DNA from: Homarus americanus | Lineage: Eukaryota > Arthropoda > Malacostraca > Decapoda > Nephropidae | Length of the DNA stretch: 64,000 nucleotides | Direction of reading: 5' to 3' | NCBI RefSeq assembly: GCF_018991925.1 | Contig: NW_024732415.1 | Coordinates: 4,581,927-4,645,926 of the forward strand | The notes under the pieces: model-generated | The model's database searches: none | The model's input: the letters and a program-made list of their open reading frames with translations, nothing else | Told to the model about the DNA's origin: nothing | Shown: in pieces, positions 12,420 to 25,312 of the stretch | Position numbering within the stretch: the first letter of the stretch is position 1 | How the letters are laid out: each line of letters begins with the position of its first letter | Translations under genes and position numbers: made by a program

Positions 12420-13150
12420 GGGCGGAGGAGATGTTGCCAACTATTTTGTGACATCAGGGTTTATCTGACATCAGGGTTATAAAGTACAGTAATACCCTTG
12501 TTCTGGTAAAAGGGCCAAGCCAACTTCTGACAGTGTTCGTGGGTCGTCAACAACATCCAAACACCTTTTAACATCCAATATGAAAACATGAGAGGATGTT
12601 GAGAAGTGTACTGCCTTGTCTAGGTTATTTTTTATCAACTTTGTGAAGGGACCACATTACCACAATGCCCCTTGGCTGAGCTTTGAAGAAGGATTCATGC
12701 AGACGACACTCTTGCCCTCCAGGAGATGCATAAGCTGGGGGTGTCACTGCTCTATTTCATTCACATCTTCCAGGTGTTTCATCAGCCTGGGAGACCATTA
12801 CTTATGAAAAGCCACACCGGGAACACTTATATTGGTTATGGTGAAAGAGCTTTTCACCAATGCTCCAATTTCCACTTAGACGAGTATTGTATCATCAATG
12901 GTGTTCTGAACTACAGTAGAAAATTCAACAAGTTCGCTAGTGTGAGGTTGGGAGAGGGAGCTAAGACAATGAAAATAATCCCAAATCCACAGAGACGTGA
13001 CGATATGATCACCTGTCCACTGAGATAATTAATAGGATTGTATATGTTTTATCATATCTATAACTTGTTTTAAATATAGGACGTAATACACAGACTTTAT
13101 AAGGATCCTTCAGTCATGTGCCGCCAGAGTCTTTGAAGTGCCCTCACACC
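12420..13150. other. Unique DNA, no convincing gene
   Basis: There is an open frame at 12726-13028. Its middle (HTG...YGERAFHQCSNF) weakly recalls the C2H2 finger linker HTGEKPY..CGKAF, but the paired cysteines and the terminal histidines are missing. I leave it uncalled; a decayed zinc-finger remnant is possible. Confidence 0.35.
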
Positions 13151-13154
13151 AACT

Positions 13155-13498
13155 TGTTTGTATTGTGAGGGGCAACGTTATTGTTTGTATTGTGAGGAGT
13201 AACGTTATTGTTTGTTGTGAGGGAGTAATGTTATTGTTTGTATTGTGAGGAGCAACGTTATTGTTTGTATTGTGAGAGTAACGTTATTGTTTGTACGTGA
13301 GAGTAACGTTATTGTTTGTAAGATAACGTTATTGTTTGTATAGGAGTGACGTTATTGTTTGTATTGTGAGGGAGTAACGTTGTTGTTTGTATTGTGAGGG
13401 AGTAACGTTATTGTTTGTATTGTGAGGGAGTAACGTTATTGTTTGTATTGTGAGGGAGTAACGTTATTGTTTGTATTGTGAAGGAGTAACGTTGTATT
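13155..13498 (+). repeat. 28-bp minisatellite (AACGTTATTGTTTGTATTGT core)
   Basis: About 13 copies of a 28-bp unit, most containing the palindrome AACGTT. The last four copies are nearly identical and the middle copies carry deletions, so the array probably grew recently at its right end. Confidence 0.92.
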
Positions 13499-13620
13499 TT
13501 ATGTGATGATAAAACGCCACGAACTGTGTACACGTCTGTTCTGTATCGTATATGGTGAAGTATAATATAATCTTATATACGATGGTCTATAAACCTAAGT
13601 CTTGTTTATTGTTATTATTA

Positions 13621-13676
<56 letters not shown>
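13621..13676. repeat. (CA)n microsatellite
   Basis: About 27 pure CA units. Confidence 0.95.
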
Positions 13677-13677
<1 letters not shown>

Positions 13678-13924
13678 GGCAGGAAAAATACGCCGTCGTC
13701 AAGCTTCTAACACAGAAACAGCATCCGGGAGATCGACCATTACACAGTAGTATCCACTTAAAAGGAAACATTACGTCACGGGAAAAAACATGGCTTAATG
13801 TAAACACGGTGGAAGGCTCTGTTTGTGATGGCAAGGACGGCAGAGAGGCTAATGGTGTTTTAGGATTGAAATGGACTTTTTTTGTGTGTGTGTAAGCGTC
13901 AGTGGAAAAGCTCTTTATTTTCCT

Positions 13925-14375
13925 TAAGTAAAAAATAATAATATATATATAATAAATTAAAACACTGATTCAACCAACCATTTATTCCCTTTAAGTTAAA
14001 CACACTTATTCCCCTTTAATAATCCTAATTTAACCATATATCCCATTTAAGAAGAAGAGCCTGATTCCACCCCTTAAAATCCCCTCAGGGTAAATTAAAA
14101 AACCCTTATTCTGCTCTAAGTTACCCCTTAACGTAATACAATCCCTTTAAGTTAAAAAAAAACACCGTATCCATCTTAAAATATTCGAAAGGTAAAAAAT
14201 AAACTTTATCCCAACCTAAAATCCCCGTAAGAAAAAAAAAACCCCTATTCCATCCAAAAAACCCCTTATCCCACCCTAAAAAACCCCCATCACACATTAA
14301 AATCCCCGTAAGGTAAATAAAACCCCCTTATCTCGACTTAAAACCCCGTGAAGTAAAAATCCTTATCCTAAAACT
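13925..14375 (+). repeat. Old degenerate minisatellite (CCTTATTCCACCCTAAAA-like)
   Basis: CCCCTTATYCCACCTTAAAA and CCCCGTAAGGTAAA motifs alternate for about 450 bp, with heavy decay and many A/C runs. The unit is roughly 35-45 bp. Confidence 0.7.
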
Positions 14376-14459
14376 GTAAAAGCCGAGGCTAGAGACACCA
14401 GTAAGTCGGAGGGCGTTTACTGTGTAGAGTTTCAGCTGTCAAAATGTTACGTTAGTTTA

Positions 14460-14880
14460 GATTAGTGAGTGAGATGAGGAGAGGAGGCAAGGGAAGAAGA
14501 GAGAGAGGAGAGGAAAGAGGAGAGAGAGGAGAGGAAAGAGGAGAGAGAGGAGAGGGAAGGGAGAGAGGAGACGGAGAGAGGGGGAAGCAGGGCAAGGGGA
14601 AAGGGGGAAGAGAGGAGAGGGAGGTGAGGAAAGAGAGGAGACGGAGAAGGTGAGACGGAGAGAGGAGAGGAAGGGGGAAGGGAGAAAGGAGAGAGAGAGA
14701 GGGGAAAGAGGGGGAGGAGAAAGAGAGGAGAGGGGTTGGGAGAGGAAAGGTAGGAGAAGGAATGAAAGGAAAGGTAAAAAGAAGGAGGGTTAGAGGAATG
14801 ATGAAAGAGGGGAAAGGGAAGGGGAGTAATGGAAGAGAGGGAAAGAAAAGGATAAAATAACAAAGGGGTGAAGGAGTAAA
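14460..14880 (+). repeat. Purine tract (GAGAGGAG/GGGAA)
   Basis: About 400 bp is almost entirely A/G on the plus strand. The Ser/Leu/Pro-rich minus-strand frames are artefacts. Confidence 0.85.
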
Positions 14881-14894
14881 GTAAGATGTGAGAG

Positions 14895-14976
14895 GAATCT
14901 TTCTCTTTCTCTCTTTATCTCTCATGTATGGTCGTTCTGCTCTCTCTCTTTCTTTCTTTATCTCTCACGGTCAGTC

Positions 14977-15017
<41 letters not shown>

Positions 15018-15160
15018 CATCTCTCTTAGATATGCTCCTCCTATATCACTTCTCTCTAAATGTGTCTTTTCAAACTATCTCTCGCACCATTTTCGCCGTC
15101 TAAATCTTATTCAATATTTCAATTCCGTTTTGGAGAGAGAGAGAGAGAGAGAGAGAGTGG
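14895..15160. repeat. CT-rich then GA microsatellites
   Basis: CTCTTTCT-rich DNA (14895-14990), pure CT to about 15014, unique DNA, then pure GA at 15132-15159. The plus strand switches from all-purine to all-pyrimidine at about 14.89 kb. Confidence 0.85.
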
Positions 15161-16000
15161 GGGGTAAATCGATCACTCATCATTAATTAAAAAGATACAA
15201 TAATGTACAAATACTTAACAAAAACACCACAGGCATCTCTTATTAAAGTGGTCAGTAATGCACCAGAATATTTAATAAATTCTGCTGATATATTTCGAGA
15301 TATTTAATAAAGTTTTAAACAATGACAAAACCTGGTTGAATTATACTAAAGAAGTTTCAGATCCTTGATGGAGTGGGTTGAATCCTCTCTCACAACGGCG
15401 TCACGGTCTCTCTCTTGTCTACAAAAGAGCTGTCATGTTCCTTATAGAAAATAGCGCCCAGTCCACACAGCGGATGTTCCAATATTTCACGCTTACCGGA
15501 GTGCTATACATTTCTTATTTTTACCTCCATCTTTCATTTTACACAACAATATGACAACAATATCAGTCCTCAGCTTTGTTTCAAAATTGCGGAGAGTTGA
15601 GTCAGTGTATTAAAGGATCTAACACTAAGGTTGAAACAAAAATAGTAAATGTGTTAGTGTCTGATATATTTATTCTGGCCGCTGACTGGTTCATTGTTAT
15701 GGATTGCTGTGGTGAAGTAACACATGGTAGATAGTGTTGTGCCTACAAAAGTAAATAACCTTGACTAAAATCCAGTCATAGGCGTTATACATCAAGTCGA
15801 ACACACCATACGTCCCCGAACGCCTATAATTTCCGGGTTAAGAATATTAGTTATATTATTGTGATGTGATAAACAGAACCTATGTAATTAATTAAAGAAA
15901 GACTCTATTATATATCGAATTCAATACATCAGAAGGAAAGATAAAAAATAAATAAAATTAAAACGAGAAACCAAGACAACATAAAACACGGAAAATGCAG
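15161..16000. other. Unique AT-rich DNA, no gene seen
   Basis: I found no domain-bearing frame or element. Confidence 0.5.
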
Positions 16001-16029
16001 AATGTAAACAAGGCAACAGAAAACAGGAT

Positions 16030-16260
16030 AACAAACAGAAGAAAGGGAGAAGGGGAGGAGAGGGGAGGGGTCAGGTGGAGAAGGAAAGGGGGATAAGGTG
16101 GAGGAGGGTGAGAGGGGTTAGATAAAGGAGGGGGTAAGGTAGAGGAAGAGATGAAGGGAGTCAGGAGGAAGAGGGGGAGAGGTAGAGGTGACATGGAGAA
16201 GGAGACGGGGAAGAAGACAGTAAAGGAGAGAAGGGGAAGTAAGAGGGGAGAGAAGAAGAG
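16030..16260 (+). repeat. Purine-rich tract
   Basis: GGAGAGG/GGGATAAGG-rich sequence, not clearly tandem. It is followed by A-rich AATAAAA sequence to about 16.5 kb. Confidence 0.65.
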
Positions 16261-16589
16261 GTTGTTTATAAAAAAGGAAAAAAAATTATGAAATAAAAGA
16301 CGAAAGAAAAAATGTAACTCATCAAGAAAAGAAAATTACAAAAAACAAAATAAAAATTAAGAATAACAACAAACCGAATGATAAATAAAAGAAATAAAAC
16401 AACAAAATAAAATAAAACAGCCAACAAAATTAAAATATAACAAAACCTTATAACTGTTTATGACAACAAAAGGCAATACTGATAGATAAAAAAATAATAA
16501 AATCTTCATTCTTCCCGGGATAAATTTAACATAATCCTTTTAACACACCTGAAGGAATTACTTACAGACAGACAGACAGACAGACATGT

Positions 16590-16594
<5 letters not shown>

Positions 16595-16626
<32 letters not shown>

Positions 16627-16829
16627 ATAAAAAGCCTTAAAACTGACAGATAACTTAGCTGGTCGTAACTGTCGTACGTTAAGAGAAGTGATCGTACGTC
16701 TGGGAGTCCTGTTGTAGGTGGGCCGGGAGTTAATTAGGAAGGGGGGAAGGAGGGAAGGAAGGAAGGAAGGAAGGAAGTAGATGTTCAGGGAGCTGTTTAA
16801 GATTAGTCCATGTTATTCTACAATTACCT

Positions 16830-16914
<85 letters not shown>
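16595..16914. repeat. GA and GGAA microsatellites
   Basis: GA at 16595-16623, GGAA at about 16747-16778, and a long pure GA run at 16831-16914. Confidence 0.92.
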
Positions 16915-16918
<4 letters not shown>

Positions 16919-19576
16919 GTTCGGAGGAGGAGGACCTGCTGGTGGTGAATATTGATGACAGGAAAGCCTCTCTCTCTCTCTCTCAGCACAAGACAGTGGT
17001 GTGTGTGGTGTACGAGTGATGGGACCTGGCATGGTGGTGGACGACGCTCTGTTCTAAAAATTAAGTTATACAGTAGAGACACCTGTATAGGCCTGTGTAA
17101 TATATGTATACGTTATCTCCCGGTAGTCATATATTATAGATGCTTCCACACGTCAATACGAATCAGGTATATTATAATTATAGGACCTGAAAAACACAGT
17201 AGTCCATTAATTATAGTTGAGGGTCGTGTAATATATTCAATAGCACCATGTAGTAGGTCGAGTGTGGAAATAATTATACCTGTTCAGTGATGGATTTGGC
17301 CTTTTCTGACTCATCAAGTATAACGACAAATATCACTCCTGTACTGTATGTTGTTGTGTGGGTGATAGGGGAGCTCACGACGGCACGGGGTGAGTGACCC
17401 TTGACTGGACCATCAGTTTTTGTACACAGAAACATGGAGATATATATTATGTACTGTAGCTGGATAATATGAGAACAATATTTACATATTTTTCTCTTAT
17501 AAGACTTTTTTTATCAAACTGTCTTTTTTGGGAGAAATTATTCCTTACAATTGGGATTTTATTGTACGGAATAAATGGGATGTTTCTCTCCAGCTGAATA
17601 TAGATATTTTCTCCTACCACCCAACTTTTAATATGAATCTATATGTTAATCTACGTAATGTTAATATTAAAGACTGTAGAGATGTAACTAAAGGTAAAAG
17701 GTTCCAGGTTCTTGAAGGCGAGGCCAGAACACCTCCAATATGTTCTCGTTAGACGGCAGAGCTGAGACGTTGGTAAAGGCGGCTGGATGCCTCTGGGATT
17801 CTGTTTTTTTTCTTTCCTTTTCAGTGTTGGAGCGAAACTCATTCAGAATTTTTAATTTCGTTTTGCCCCGGAGACAGTTGCTTTCTGACTATATTGAGGC
17901 AAAGTGGTACATATGCTGGAATCCCTTTTACATGTCAGTATTAATGGTTCTTTCATAGTCAGTAATACCACCCTGGCTGGCTAGACATTAGTGAGGGTTG
18001 GTGTGGACGAAGACAGAAACATACGTGTAGGTCTGTATCATATGGCTACTGTTCTTCCGGGTATATGATGTCATCCCTTCAGGAGGCGTTTTAGAATCTT
18101 TGTGTCGTCTTAGTCGATGTTCATTTCCAGGTGGATAATATGCTGTAGTGAGACCTCTCTTGATAACATCGTTGGTCAGTTAATGTGGTGAGGATTATAC
18201 AGGTCGACTGTCAAAAATCTATACATACTTACATTTAGTATGGTTGGTGACTGACAGGCGAAGAGTTAGTCTAATAAAACAATTTGTGAGTCAAAGTTGA
18301 TGCCTCTTGGAGAATTTTAGAGACACAAGGAAGTCCCCACATTGAGATGCTCCCAGCTTGAATACAGACCATCTCTTGTCCACCTGACCTAACCTCGAGC
18401 AAGGGTGAAGCAATCTTTTATAACGAAGGGACTGTCTCAGCTGGGTTGCTTGCAAGCTTTGATGGGGTCTGGTCTGGTGGATGGGACTGTGTGAGCATTC
18501 CATCGGGTGGGTTCCTGAGTATATTGGGATCTTACACTGCAACGGAGTCTCTTACATGTTTGGAAAATTACACCAACCAGACCATCAGATGCAGTGGATG
18601 ATGATAGCTGGTAGCGACACATATGAGAGCTTTATATATGGTCAAATCAAAGCTTACAGAGATCTTGGCCAGCCTTCACCAGAGTCCTTCAAGGAGACTT
18701 TGATGATTCTTCTAACACGCTTCATCAAAACGTTATATTTACTTAATTTATTGGAAATATGTATCTCAAGACGTAAATCAGCCTGGGTAAGGTATGTACC
18801 TGGTGGCGAGGGAGACATCATCAACATCACACAAACTTGTTTACACTACATCTGGGCCAGGTAAGTTAAGTTCTTTATCGGAGCAAAACAATAAAGGCTC
18901 TTGATCGGGAACACCACCGAGTAGAGGCACCAGGATCAGGATCAATGTCACTCGTGGTATTGTTGACGAGTTATGAATTGGTGAGAATATTATCACCATT
19001 AGATAGAGACTCAAGCCTATATCCTCCCTGTTCTCTCTCAACTGTCGCGTGTTAGTGAAGGTGCTCGTCCCGATGGTTAACCTCGTGTGTGTTAATAACT
19101 TGTTCCCTCAAGACCTACTTATAGTGACCATTGTATCAAGATCTGTTTCTACCTAACCTAACCTAACCCAAGGGCAGGAGACAGGAGAAGTGTTGTCCAG
19201 CTGGTTTAATATAGATACATCTCTTCTGGTTAATTATAGATCATCTTTAATAACTTCATCTCTTCTAACAAATTATAGAACATCTTTAACAACTTCATCT
19301 CTTCTGACGAATTATAGAACATCTTTAACAACTTCATCTCTCCAAACTAATGAATTATAAAACATCTTTAGTAACCTCACTTAATTCTGACCAGGTTGAG
19401 GACAGTCTTGAAATTTCGTTTACCTAAAGTCTTTCACCTGGTAGACTGTTGTGGTGGTATGTATAACCCGCCACCTCAAGGCCTCGAAGGGTTATTAATC
19501 TGTGTTACAATATCCAGGTTTCAGCCCGACAGAGACCTGGCCACTAACAGCTTCCCACATTTATCTGAGTAACAAA
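16915..19576. other. 2.6 kb mostly unique DNA, no gene recognised
   Basis: This is one of the longest non-repetitive stretches in the window. An open frame at 18481-18864 (127 codons) has fairly ordinary residue composition, but it matches no family I know and has no splice sites that I would defend. Near 19230-19390 a CATCTCTTCT...AATTATAGAACATCTTTAA unit of about 55 bp is repeated three to four times. Confidence 0.4.
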
Positions 19577-19995
19577 GGTTGAGAGGAGGATGACAAGACT
19601 AATCCCGGGCATTAGGAACTTTGAGTATAGAGAAAGGTTAAAGCATCTGAATTAGAATTCCCTCGAGAGACGTAGAGCGAGGGACAATATGACCGAGGTG
19701 TATAAATGGAAGTCAGGGCTAAACAAAGGTGATATAACAAAGGTACTCAAACTATCCAACCAGGAGTGAACGTGTAGCAATGGTTTTAAATTAGACAAAT
19801 TTAGATTTAGGCGCGAAATAGGTAAACATTGGTTTGGAAATAGAGTAGTGGATGAGTGGAACAAGTTACCGAACATCATCATTAACTAGAACACGCTGGG
19901 ATATATGAGCGATAAGGGTTGGGTGTAAACGGGGCTGCCAAGTATGGGTCAATAGGCCCGCTGCAGTTTCCTCCATTCTTATGTTCTTATATGTT
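19577..19995 (+). mobile_element. CR1-like LINE 3' tail, copy 1
   Basis: The translation of about 19577-19920 gives the end of a LINE ORF2: RRMTRLIPGI, LERRRARDNMTEVYKW, GFKLDKFRF, IGKHWFGNRVVDEWNKLPN. This pattern ends CR1/L2-type RT proteins. In-frame stops (for example after LKHLN and after IIIN) and a deletion near 19896 show that it is dead. The non-coding end CTCCATTCTTATGTTCTTAT resembles the octamer-repeat 3' terminus of CR1 elements. Copies 2 and 3 lie at 45.2 kb and 59.5 kb in the same orientation. Confidence 0.85.
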
Positions 19996-20052
19996 TAGCT
20001 GTGTGTGGATGTTTGTATGTGTTTATTTGTGGATAACTGTGAATATTTATTT

Positions 20053-20105
20053 ATGTATGTATGTATGTATGTATGTATTTATGTATGTATGTATGTATGT
20101 GCTTC
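20053..20105 (+). repeat. (TATG)n tetranucleotide array
   Basis: About 12 TATG units. Confidence 0.85.
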
Positions 20106-20171
20106 TTTCTTGTGTCTGGATGTGTATATGTGTGGACCAATAAACAGGCACACAGATCTAGTAATATCATA

Positions 20172-20588
20172 ACCCCAGCACGCCCCCCCCCTCACCCCTT
20201 CCCCTCCCTCACCCCACCCCTCAACCCCCCAATCTCCCCTCCTCACCTGCCCTCTCACTCCACCTCACCCCACACCCCTATCCCTCTTCCTCCTCCTTCC
20301 ACCCACACTCCCTCCACCACCCCTCCTCTCTCTCACCCCTTCCCTTCCCTCACCTCACCCCCCTGGACCACCCTTTTAATATAGCCTCAGTAAATATGCC
20401 AAACTTTCGCTTGATAGGATCCTAATCAGTAACTCCTTCTCTCTCTTTCCCTTTCTGTCTGTTTCTGTCTATTCCCGTCTGTCTCTTTCTTTCTCTGTTT
20501 TTCTCTCTGTCCAATCTCTCTTTTTTTATCTCTATATGTTTCTGTCTGTCTCTTCAATTTCTCTTTCTTTCTCTGTCTGTCTGTTCAA

Positions 20589-20619
<31 letters not shown>

Positions 20620-20625
20620 CCCCTG
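20172..20625 (+). repeat. C-rich then CT-rich low complexity
   Basis: CCCTCACCCC-type sequence (20172-20372) is followed by TCTGTCTCTTTCT-type DNA and a pure CT run (about 20588-20616). Confidence 0.8.
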
Positions 20626-20875
20626 CCTTTTACTATCACTGAATCGTGTTATCGCCCGAGAGATGATTATTTCCAAATTATTTCCATTCATTATATTTCC
20701 CCACATTAAGCTGACGATAACAAAATATTAATATAAATGGACAAATACTATACATATACACATACTTTTTTTTTATCTATTTAGAAATACCCTATGAGTA
20801 GTTTTATGTATACTGATCGATATACATAAAATGGTACGAAAACTTTCAGCCCACTTTTAATATTTTTCCCTGATA

Positions 20876-21392
20876 TTTGCAAAAACTACCCACCTATCAT
20901 CACTTTTATCCGATATTGGCAAAAACTATCCACATACCATCAGTACTTTTTCCCGATATTGGCAAAAACTACCCACATGCCATCAATACTTTTTCCCGGT
21001 ATTGGCAAAAACTACCCACATACCATCAGTACTTTTACCCGATATTGGCAAAAACTATCCACATACCATCAGTACTTTTTCCCGATATTGGCAAAAACTA
21101 CCCACATGCCATCAATACTTTTTCCCGGTATTGGCAAAAACTACCCACATACCATCAGTACTTTTTCCCGATAATGGCAAAAACTACCCACATACCATCA
21201 ATACTTTTTCCCGATAATGGCAAAAACTACCCACATACCATCAATACTTTTTCCCGATATTGGCAAAAACTATCCACATACCATCAATACATTTTTCCCG
21301 ATATTGGCAAAAACTACCCACATACCATCAATACTTTTTCCCGGTATTGGCAAAAACTACCCACACACATTAATATTTTTCCCGATATTTAC
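20876..21392 (+). repeat. 43-bp minisatellite, about 12 copies
   Basis: The unit contains ACCCACATACCATCAATACT and TTTTTCCCGATATTGGCAAA. The copies are highly alike, with T/C and A/G switches (CATGCC vs CATACC, CCGGTATT vs CCGATATT). Because 43 is not divisible by three and the unit has no stop in any forward phase, all three forward frames stay open and repeat every 43 codons (20877-21497). I treat that as coincidence of composition, not a protein. Confidence 0.94.
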
Positions 21393-21599
21393 GTACCAAA
21401 ACTACCAGCATACTTTCAACATCCCTCCCCTGATATTTTTTGCCCTGAAACCCAAATAACAGAGGATAGCACCAGTCTCTTCCAGGGGCCGGGATGAATA
21501 TTTGAGGACGGTGGATGGTATCTCCGAGTTCCTTCCCGTCTCTAGGGGGTTAAATCATGTCCTAATGCTTGGAAATTTGGGGTCTTGTCTGTAAGCTTA

Positions 21600-21785
21600 C
21601 GTCCAGAGTATAGGGTAGGGGAGAAGGAGTGAGAGGGAGGGAGGGAGGCAGGGGGGGGAATGGTGGAATGGATGGATGGATAGACGGAGAGAGGGTAGAT
21701 GGAAAGGAGGGATTACGGGAACAGAGAAAGAGAAGAAGGAAGTGAAGAAAATAGAGAGAAACCAAAGAAGAGAAAGAGAGAATAC
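21600..21785 (+). repeat. Purine-rich tract
   Basis: GGGAGGGAGG, GGATGGATGG and GAGAGAAA-rich DNA. Confidence 0.75.
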
Positions 21786-22344
21786 GTCCAATATATCATC
21801 TCTCAACCCCCAGTACCATTCACTACGAGTCTCGCGGGGGAGTGTGTGTGAACTGTGTCGTATCTTGTTTATATCCGATCACTTTTACAACATCGTCGCG
21901 ACTTTGGGAGAACAAAAAAAAAAAACCCTCTCGTATATCTTTTATCACCCAGTTCAGGACCTTGCAACACAGTTTTTTTTTTATAACATTGCCGCGAGTT
22001 TGGGAAAGATCTCCCTGTGAAAATCGTCAGCTGGGGTATACTTCACATCCAGTCAAATTTCTTCCTTGTAGATTTTATTACATATGAGTTTATGAAGAGT
22101 TTTGGTGTATGTGACAAGAGACAACAGTGTAGTATGTAGAGTCCCCCAAGCACCCTCAGTTACCCCCCCCTTCAGATTCTCAAACATTGGAAAGTTCTTG
22201 TTGTTCTCGTAGCCTCAGGGAAGTTATGGTATTATTCACCTCATCAACTTAAGAGCTGAAGATTAAGTGAGTCAATTAAATGCCTTATTGCGTCGACAGC
22301 TGTGAGTATAACTTGGTGTGTGAATCTCTGATATAATCCACCCT

Positions 22345-22447
22345 TTGTGAGTGAGTGAATTAATGAGTGAGTGAGTGAGTGAGTGAGTGAGTGAGTGAGA
22401 TAATGAGTGAGTGAGTGAGTGAATTAATGAGCGAGTGAGTGAGTGAG
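22345..22447 (+). repeat. (GAGT)n tetranucleotide array
   Basis: GTGAGTGA repeats with three AATTAATGA/ATAATGA interruptions. Confidence 0.9.
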
Positions 22448-22604
22448 GTGCGCTTCTTGTATCTTCAATAAGGTAAATAAAAGCATCATAATTATAAGCC
22501 CTGAACAAGTATTTCTGAGTTATCTCCTAAGCCAGACTAGACAGGTAGACGAGTTCTCACATATACAAGGAAACGTCGACTGTGTGTGTGTGTGTGTGTG
22601 TATG

Positions 22605-22690
22605 ACTGTTTGAGGACATGAACCCAGGTTGTGTTGTGGTGTAACGAGCAGTCCGTCAATCTGCCCTCTGAGCCATGGTGGCCCCCATAA
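22605..22690 (-). mobile_element. tRNA-derived SINE head
   Basis: Read on the minus strand, 22675-22661 gives TGGCTCAGAGGGCAG, matching a polymerase III A box. 22624-22611 gives GGGTTCATGTCCTC, matching a B box about 37 bp further on. The flanks do not pair as an acceptor stem, so this is a tRNA-derived SINE rather than a functional tRNA. A GT run (22580-22602) sits on its 3' side. Confidence 0.6.
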
Positions 22691-23039
22691 ATACTCTGTT
22701 ATTGAACAATCACTAAAATTCCCCTCGTCTGCCTCCCCAATAGGAATGGTCAGAGTCGGCAGATTCACCTGATTTATTCGCAAAGTTTAAAACAGGTCTC
22801 GTAAAAAAATAGCGGATTATGGCGGACGCTGGTGTTGTGCAGACCACTTACTGCCGCCGTGAACTCAACCTGATTTTGCGTATTTAGATGTTTTTGCCGA
22901 AATACGCAATTACCCCAAACCTAATTCTAAAATTTGTATATCATTCGTAAATATATTAAATATATTTCAAATTACTTCTTCTGTTACCTGTGTTAAGGAT
23001 TGTTATAGAAAACGAAACATTTCCCACACGTGAGGGGTA

Positions 23040-24010
23040 AATATACTAAACTGTGTCTGGCTGGCCTACTGACACAGCTCTGGAGGTAAACAGACTTTCT
23101 TTCCCTCGAGCCTTAACCAACATCTTCTCTAGCTCTGTGTAACAAAAATTATGTGGTTCACTCCTGCAATGAAAAAAATGTAATTTTTATTTTATCTTTT
23201 TACAGTACGAGTATGTTTAATAAGTTAACATTACTTCTAATAATATACTTACAATTGCTGCAGATAAAAATAAGTGGATACAGACTTAACTAAACGGTAC
23301 TGTTCCAATAAGGTTTTCCGCCTAAGTTTCTGAACAAGACATATTTTTCTTTGGTAGCAGCACAACCAGCGTCCCCGTGAAGGTCAAAACTGCAACGTGA
23401 AGAAACGAACATGTGTAATTGTCTCTTGTGTTGTCAATGTTTATCATGACGTTATAAAACCGCCGTGAACATTTTCATCATGATATGTGTTAATGTACCA
23501 AAGAATGTTACTGAGAACTATAATGAAGGTAAAAGAAGGATTCCAAAATTAATGATTCCCCCAAAACATACCGACAGAGATCTGAAGAATAAATAAAAAC
23601 CAGGAGTCTAAATTTAGCCTTTCTAGACGGCATCTGTCGGAACTCAGAAGAAAGGTTGTCTTGGGTCAGACTCGGACCAGCGTCCCTTGTGGAGCCTCAG
23701 TCCCGCCCTGTGAAGGAAGACTTGTGATTCATTCTTGTCAGGACAAAAAATTTTCAGTTTTTATATTGTATCTATAGCAATAAATATACTATATATTGTT
23801 TACTTCTATTATGTATAACGACGAATGTTTTAGAAAACAAAATGAATATTCTTATAGGAGTAACTCCACTAAATTGTTTCAACATGGTATTCTGTCGGAG
23901 CTTCAGAGAAAAACAAGTTTTCTTTAAAGCCACAACCATCATCCCCGTGGAGCCTCAACACCGCAATATGAAGAGAGACTTGTGTGATTCGTCCGTGCTA
24001 TGACTTATAT
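23040..24010 (+). repeat. Old tandem block, about 260-320 bp units
   Basis: The core CAGCGTCCCCGTG/CATCATCCCCGTGGAGCC followed by GTGAAG..ACTTGTG.. recurs at about 23368, 23680 and 23938. A weaker relative lies around 23100-23190. Each copy is preceded by CTGTCGGARCT- or CTGAACAAG-like sequence and followed by AT-rich DNA. The copies are strongly diverged. Confidence 0.55.
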
Positions 24011-24908
24011 GTACCAACGAGCAGCTGGAGGAGAATGTAGTGCAGCGTCAGTACAGCAGCAGCTCTCAGGGCGACCCCTCGTAAAACACTGCCGCGATGA
24101 ATCTCCACAGTCTGTAATATTGGCCAACCTCGTAATATTGGCTGACCTGCTCCAGGCTCCACAATGGCTGTGCGGTACTCGTAAAAGATCGGAGTTTTTC
24201 CCTTCCCTTAAAACAATAAATTATGTTTTTATTTGTTTATACTGGACGATGAAGCTTTATCACTGTCATTCATCTCCTATACTTCAGGCTTCTATAAACA
24301 ATAACCGGTTCGTTGAATATCACTAATTATAACGATAGTCGGAATAGCTATTTTCCAGTCAAAAATAATAGACTTGACAGTGTTTCAGTACCATGTTGTT
24401 TCCGTAAAGTCACCGTCGGTTTGTTTAATATTATGGACAGTATCTTTAAGTACAAGTTTATTCTTTTAATTCTTGATTTAGAGATTCAATAAAGATGGTG
24501 GAGGGAAGGCGGGAATAAGTTCATTAACAGTTCCTCGTGTAATACTCTCTCAACAGCCTCAGTCACGCAACACTGTTTCATCTGGAGACTTTCTTTCATT
24601 TTCCTTATTTATATATTAATTTTGATAACTATATATTTGATAATTTCTAGTTACCTCTGGTGGTGGCGTTCAGCTGCGTTTGTCTGTATGGCTGATGACT
24701 TGATATATGGGTAATTTTTTAGTTTTGTTATTATTCTCTGTTCATGCGTTAATCAACATTTTCATTTTCAACAGCAACAGATTCACTGTACATAACTGTG
24801 TCATTAACTCATTTATGGAGTTAATTTTATTTCCGCTGATGGAGGCTGTACAAATGACTCTTATTTATTTACTATGAATTTATTAGTAAAACATAATTAA
24901 GATAAGTA
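24011..24908. other. Unique DNA, no gene recognised
   Basis: An open frame at 24000-24326 has no recognisable domain. Around 24540 a short CAACAGCCTCAGTCACGCAAC segment may be another relic of the 23-24 kb tandem block. Confidence 0.4.

Positions 24909-25312
<404 letters not shown>

Noticed and set aside
12726..13028. Zinc-finger-like HTG...ERAFHQCSNF frame
   Set aside because: The required CxxC and HxxxH pairs are missing and only a single loose match is seen. At most a decayed relic.
18481..18864. 127-codon frame of ordinary composition
   Set aside because: No recognisable family, no supporting splice sites, and a competing minus-strand frame overlaps it.
20877..21497. 206-codon repetitive frame
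   Set aside because: All three forward phases of the 43-bp repeat are open, so openness carries no coding information.
22605..22690. Functional tRNA gene on the minus strand
   Set aside because: A and B boxes are present but no acceptor stem or convincing anticodon arm can be paired. A SINE head explains it better.
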